The position numbers and the translations under genes are program-made. This document shows positions 57,901 through 63,900 of a stretch of DNA of 64,000 nucleotides, piece after piece. Positions within the stretch are counted from its first letter, which is position 1, and each line of letters begins with the position of its first letter. Source of the stretch: Endomicrobiales bacterium (GTDB taxonomy: Bacteria; Elusimicrobiota; Endomicrobiia; Endomicrobiales; JAFGIL01); assembly GCA_016929635.1 (NCBI GenBank), contig JAFGIL010000020.1, positions 1 through 64,000 of the forward strand. Reading direction: 5' to 3'. The notes below the pieces were generated by a model that made no database searches, was not told where the DNA came from, and saw nothing but the letters and a program-made list of their open reading frames with translations.

Positions 57901-60900
57901 AGAACTCAGAGATCAGCGAAGATGCTTTTTATGTGAAGAAGGATACAGTATCTCCGACTGTTACAAATTATGAATCAGGAGGAGACAGCCAGTGGCAGAC
58001 ATCCGCAGGAAATACATATAATGTGGATTTTGAGGATATGCATTCATTACTTGATGATGCGCAGTATTGCGTGTCTTCTTCTTCTCTAAGCGTTACAGGT
58101 GATGTAAAAACATGGGAATACATATTCATCTCGACTGATTCGCAGGATTATAACGAGGACTGGACGGTTAGTTTCGATGACTTAAAGGAAAGCGTAACGA
58201 ATTATGTTTCTGTCAGAGTTTACGATAATAATGCAAATACAACAACTGTATCAAATGCGTTTTATATCTTAAAGGATACAACTTCTCCCGGCTATACAGA
58301 CAATCAGGACGAAAGCGCTCATGGATGGGAAGCCTCCAGTGGAACAGCTTATAACGTGGATTTTGCTGATGCAAGGAGCCTTCTTGATACTGCATGGTAT
58401 AAAGTATATAGCGGTACATGGACAGGGACAAGCGTTGTTCTTGACTGGACGGAGATATTTGCAAATTTAGATCAAAGCGTGTATACAACGGACTGGGAAG
58501 TAAATTTTAATACTTTAATTTCAAGTTATAACTATATCTGGGTAAGAGTCCAGGATAATGCCGGCCATATCACAACTTCCGATTCTTATGTGTTCTATGT
58601 TAAAAAGAGTACTGATGGCCCGATAGTGGTTAATGAACAAAGCGGGGACAATCAATGGAGAAATGCAAATAATGGAGTATATAACGTTTCATTTGAATCA
58701 GGGGGATCTGCTGAGCTGGATTATTTCCAGACAAAAGTAACAACGGGGCCTTCCGGGACGGGTACGTTAATTGATAACTGGAGGACAGTGGTTTCTGGTA
58801 TAAATGAAGCAATTTACAGCACTCCCTGGAGCCTGAAAAACGAAACATGGGATTTAATGCAGCCAGGTACAAGTTATATCTCTGTTAGGGTATATGACAC
58901 AGCCGGTAAAAACAGTATTGAAGAAAGTGTTTTCTATGTTTTAAAAGATACAACAGCTCCGACCTTAACCAACAACGTCATAGGCGATAACACTTGGAGA
59001 TTAACCTCAGGAACAACTTATAACATAACTTTTGAAGATAACTTATCTTTGCTTAATGCGGGCCAGTACAGGGTCAAATCGTCAACAGGCGGGGTTATAA
59101 TTAATTGGACAAATATATTCAACTCAACTAGTGTTGCCTCATATACACAGAATTTCACAATCAGTGAATTTAACAGTTTGCATGAGGGGATTAACTATGT
59201 TGATGTAAGAGGCACGGACAATGCTGCGTCAACTACAACCCTTACAAATGCATTTTATATTCAAAAGGATACAACTTCTCCGAGTATTACCGTAGGAACT
59301 TCGGGGGATGACATATGGCGGACAACTAACCCGGGTGCAATATACAATGTTGATTTTAAAGATACTGCATCTTATCTTGACCAGGCGCAGTATTGTGTGT
59401 ATGATTCAACGGGAATGCAGGGTAACCAGGTTATTGCTTGGACAAATATTTTTGATGACCTTGATCAAGAAGAGTATGATGCTGAATGGGCAGTGGCGTT
59501 TAATTTACTCGTTTCAAGCATAAATTATGTTTCAGTGAGAGTATTTGATTATGCAGGCCATTCCTCTACTTCAACCGATGTATTTTATATAAAGAAGGAT
59601 ACAACAGCTCCTACAATAACAAACAATATTTCAGGCGGGGACACCAGCTGGAGAAGGCAGCCGGGGACCCTCTACAACGTGGATTTTTCGGATGATGACT
59701 CACTTCTTTATGATGCACAGTACAAAGTGTGTACTGGCATGAACCAGACGGGAAATACACTGATAAACTGGACCCCGATATTTGCAGGTTCCGGCCAAAG
59801 CGAGTATACGACAGATTGGTCTCTTAATTTCAGTTTGTTAAGGGAAGGTACTAACTATATATCGGTAAAGGTCCGTGATAAAGCATTTAACCAGACAACC
59901 CAGAATGACGTTTTCTTTGTTTTGAAGGATACAACCACACCAAGCGTTGCTGACAGCCAGGGCGGAGATGATACATGGCGCAATGAATACGGAACAAGTT
60001 ATAACGTGGATTTTGCAGATGCAGGCACCGGTAGCGGCTTGTCTAATGCACAATACAGGGTTTTAACATCAACAGGAGGTGTCAGGATTAATTGGACGAA
60101 CATTAGCGGAGTCTCAGGATATAGTCATACAACAAACTGGCAGGTAAATTTCTCGAACTTGATTGAAGGAACTAATAATGTTCATGTTAGAAGCACTGAC
60201 CTTGCAGGTAATACTACTACTTATGGTTTTGCATTCTATATTAAGAAGGATATGGTTCTCCCTTCAGTAATAAATAATGAATCCGGCGGCGACGATACAT
60301 GGAGAAGGAGTCCCAGAGCTTACAATGTTGATTTCCAGGATTTGACAAGCACCTTGAAAGACGGGCAGTATAAGGTAATCTCTCCTATTTATGGAACTCT
60401 TGTTGACTGGACTTATATATTCCAATCGACCAATGTAACTAATTATACGCAAGACTGGTCAGTTGCATGGGCTAATGTAAAAGAAGGCATTAACTACGTA
60501 TCCGTACAGGTTGATGATAATGCAGGAAATTCTTATGAAGAACCGGATATATTCTATATCAAAAAAGATACGACCCCTCCTAATATTGATTCAAGTGGGC
60601 AGACAGGGGATGATACATGGCGTTCTTCTAATTCCGGGTATTATAACATAGACTTTGCCGATACAGGAGGATCATACTTAGATAAATTCCAGGTTAAAGT
60701 GACAACAGGCCCTAATTATACGGGTACTTTAATTAGTGACTGGATTGATGCTGTAATAAATATATCAGCTAATACATATGACACGAACTGGCAGCTGCCA
60801 AATGCAGTATTTAATCAGATGGAATCGGGTAAGAACTATATATCAGTTCAGGTGTATGACGTTGCCGGTTCTACTAATATAGAAGCAGATGTTTTCTATG

Positions 60901-63900
60901 TGTTAAAAGATACTGCCGGTCCGTCTATTATTTCTAATGTCGTCGGAGACAGCAATTGGAGGAAAGAGAGCATTTACTATAATGTAGATTTTGAAGACTA
61001 CAAATCATACCTTTCAACTGCTCATTATAAGGTGACATCATCAACCGGCGGGACTCTTATAGACTGGTCGGTGATTTTCTCATCGCCCGGCATAACATCA
61101 TACAGCGAAGATTGGTCGGTTAATTTCTCTGCTCTAAGAGAAGATACGACTAACTATGTTTCGGTCAGGGTATATGATGAGACGGGCAATTACACACAGT
61201 CCGATAACCTTTTCTATATTCTAAAAGACACAACAGTTCCTTCATATGTAAACTCTGAATCCAGCGGCGATAATACGTGGCGCAATAACTTGAGTTCAAG
61301 AACGTACAACGTTGATTTTTATGATTACAGCTCCAGGTTGTCTGGTGCAAAGTATAAAGCATTGGCCGATGGAACGACTTATGTTGCTTTGACAAGCATT
61401 CCAGATGTATCAGGAAATTCTTTCACTTCTAACTGGAATATTGATTTTGGGTCATTAAAAGACAGCGCAACAAACTACATAACAATAGAGATATATGACG
61501 TTGCAGGAAATACAACTACGGTTTCCAATGCATTTTATGTTAAGAAAGACACAACCGCCCCTTCATATACCAACGGAGAATTGGGCGGAGATATGGTATG
61601 GAGAAAATCTTCACGAAACTACAACGTAGATTTTGCTGATGCGGGTTCTAAGCTAAAAAGCGCCAAATATAAAGCAGTTGCTGACGGTACAACTGTCATT
61701 GGTTTCACTTCCATACCCGGTGTTACAGGAACGTCTTATACAACTAACTGGCCTGTGAATTTCAGTGCGCTGAAAGATGGTGCGACGAACTATATATCCA
61801 TAGAGATATACGACGTTGCGGGCAACACTTCAACAGCCCTTACGGATGCCTTCTTCATAAAGAAAGATACAACCTTGCCTCAGATTGTGGAAAACGTATC
61901 AGCAGGTTATGAAAACGTCTGGCTAAAATCATCCCAGAACTACGATGTAAATTTCTATGATTACGGAAGTAAATTAAGTACGCCTACCTGGATATCTTAT
62001 GTAAACAGTGTTATCGTGGCTTCGGGCTCTGTTTCGGATGTTTATACTCATTCACAGTATGAAACGGATTGGAGCCCTGATTTTGATTCGCTGCGTGATG
62101 AGGCTACAAACTATATTACCGTTAAAGCGTATGATTTAGCAGCGAATACCAAGACAGTGACAAACGCATTTAAGGTATTGAAAGATACCTCAGCACCTAA
62201 GATAACAGGATATACTTCCATTGGAGACAACACATGGAGGAGGTCGTCGCAGACTTACAATGTTGATTTTCAGGATTCAGGGAGCCTTCTGCATTCGGCG
62301 CAATACTACGTTGGTGATGCTCCAAGCCAGGGCGGCAATGAGGTTATAGGCTGGACAGATATATTTGCTTCCACAAATGTTTCCAGTTACACCGCGGACT
62401 GGCAGGTCTTGTTTGCAGATCTCAAACACGGAGCAACTAATTATGTATCAATAAGAGCCTGGGATAATCTTAATTCAACCAATACGGTTGTTGATGCGTT
62501 TTACGTAAAGAAAGACACCGCGCCTCCGCAAATCACTGTTAATGACGATTATTACGGCCCATACTCGGGATATACCGGAAATGATATCAATGTTGATTTC
62601 TCGGATACAGGAAACTCAAACCTGAATTATGCCCAATATACCATTTATACCTCGCCTGATATGTCAGGAAGCCAGCTTAAAGGCTGGACGAATATCTTCA
62701 CCTCCACAAACGTTGCAACTTTCAATGATGACTGGTCAATAGATTTCGGGGCAACTCTACAGGCACCAACAACAAACTGGTTCAGCGTGAGGGTTTATGA
62801 TTATGCAGGGAATGTGAAGATTACAACCGATGCTTTTAAAGTATTTAAGACCACGCCGGTACCAACCATAACAATCGCTTCGGCTTTAATAGGCGGAGAT
62901 ACCACTTGGAGAAATTCATCCGGCACAGAGTATGATGTGGATTTTGCAAGTAATAGCGTGGATCACGGAATAGATAAGTTTTTGACAAAGATATGCTCTG
63001 CCGAAAATGAGACAGGGGTAGTTTATCAGGATTGGAAAGAGGAACAGGCAGGTATCGGACAGCCGGAATACACGGCTGACTGGCAGATAGATTTTTCGAC
63101 GTGTGTTGAGGGAACTAACTATGTATCTGTCTGGGTGTATGATGAAGATGGCCATAATACAAAAGTTGAGGATGCTTTCTTTGTAAGAAAAGATACGACA
63201 GCCCCGGCTATTACAAACGGGGAAGCCGGAGGAGACACCACCTGGAGAAAATCAAATAATGGAACATATAATGTTGATTTCAACGATGCGGTAAGCGGTT
63301 CCGGGATTGATTACGTGCAATACAGGATAGTCTCATCCACAAACGGAGTGATAATTGATTCATATACATTTTTGACTGATGCCGGGTTTAGCTATACGAC
63401 CGACTGGCAGATAGAGGATGCTCATTTTAACCTCCTGCCCGGGGCAACAAATTATGTTACAGTTATTGTTGCTGATTTGGCGGGAAATACTTCAACTTAT
63501 GCAAATGCTTTCTACATTTTAAAGGATACCACTACAATTACTATCACCAATAATGTTTCAGGTGAAGATACTTGGCGCACCTTATCATCAACTGATACTG
63601 CCTATAACATTGATTTTATCTCAAGCGGTGATTCTAATCTCGATAACGCACAGTATTGTGTGTATAGTGAAAACAACTTATGTGGAACACAGATTATAGG
63701 CTGGTCTAATATCTTTGATAATTTAAATCAATCATCTTATACTACCGACTGGCAGGTTGACTGGTACTCCCTTGATCCGGGAACGGCAAATTATGTTTCT
63801 GTACGGGTGTATAACTATGCAGGTTCGTCAGCAACCGTTATTGATGCGTTCCATATATGGAAAGATTCGGATGTGCCTTATATAGACAACGACCAGACCG

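Noticed and set aside
43154-63155. Many 60-145-codon frames on both strands within the last 21 kb
   Set aside because: All lie inside the giant frame, in other frames or antisense, and look alike only because the underlying modules repeat. None has a start signal or domain.
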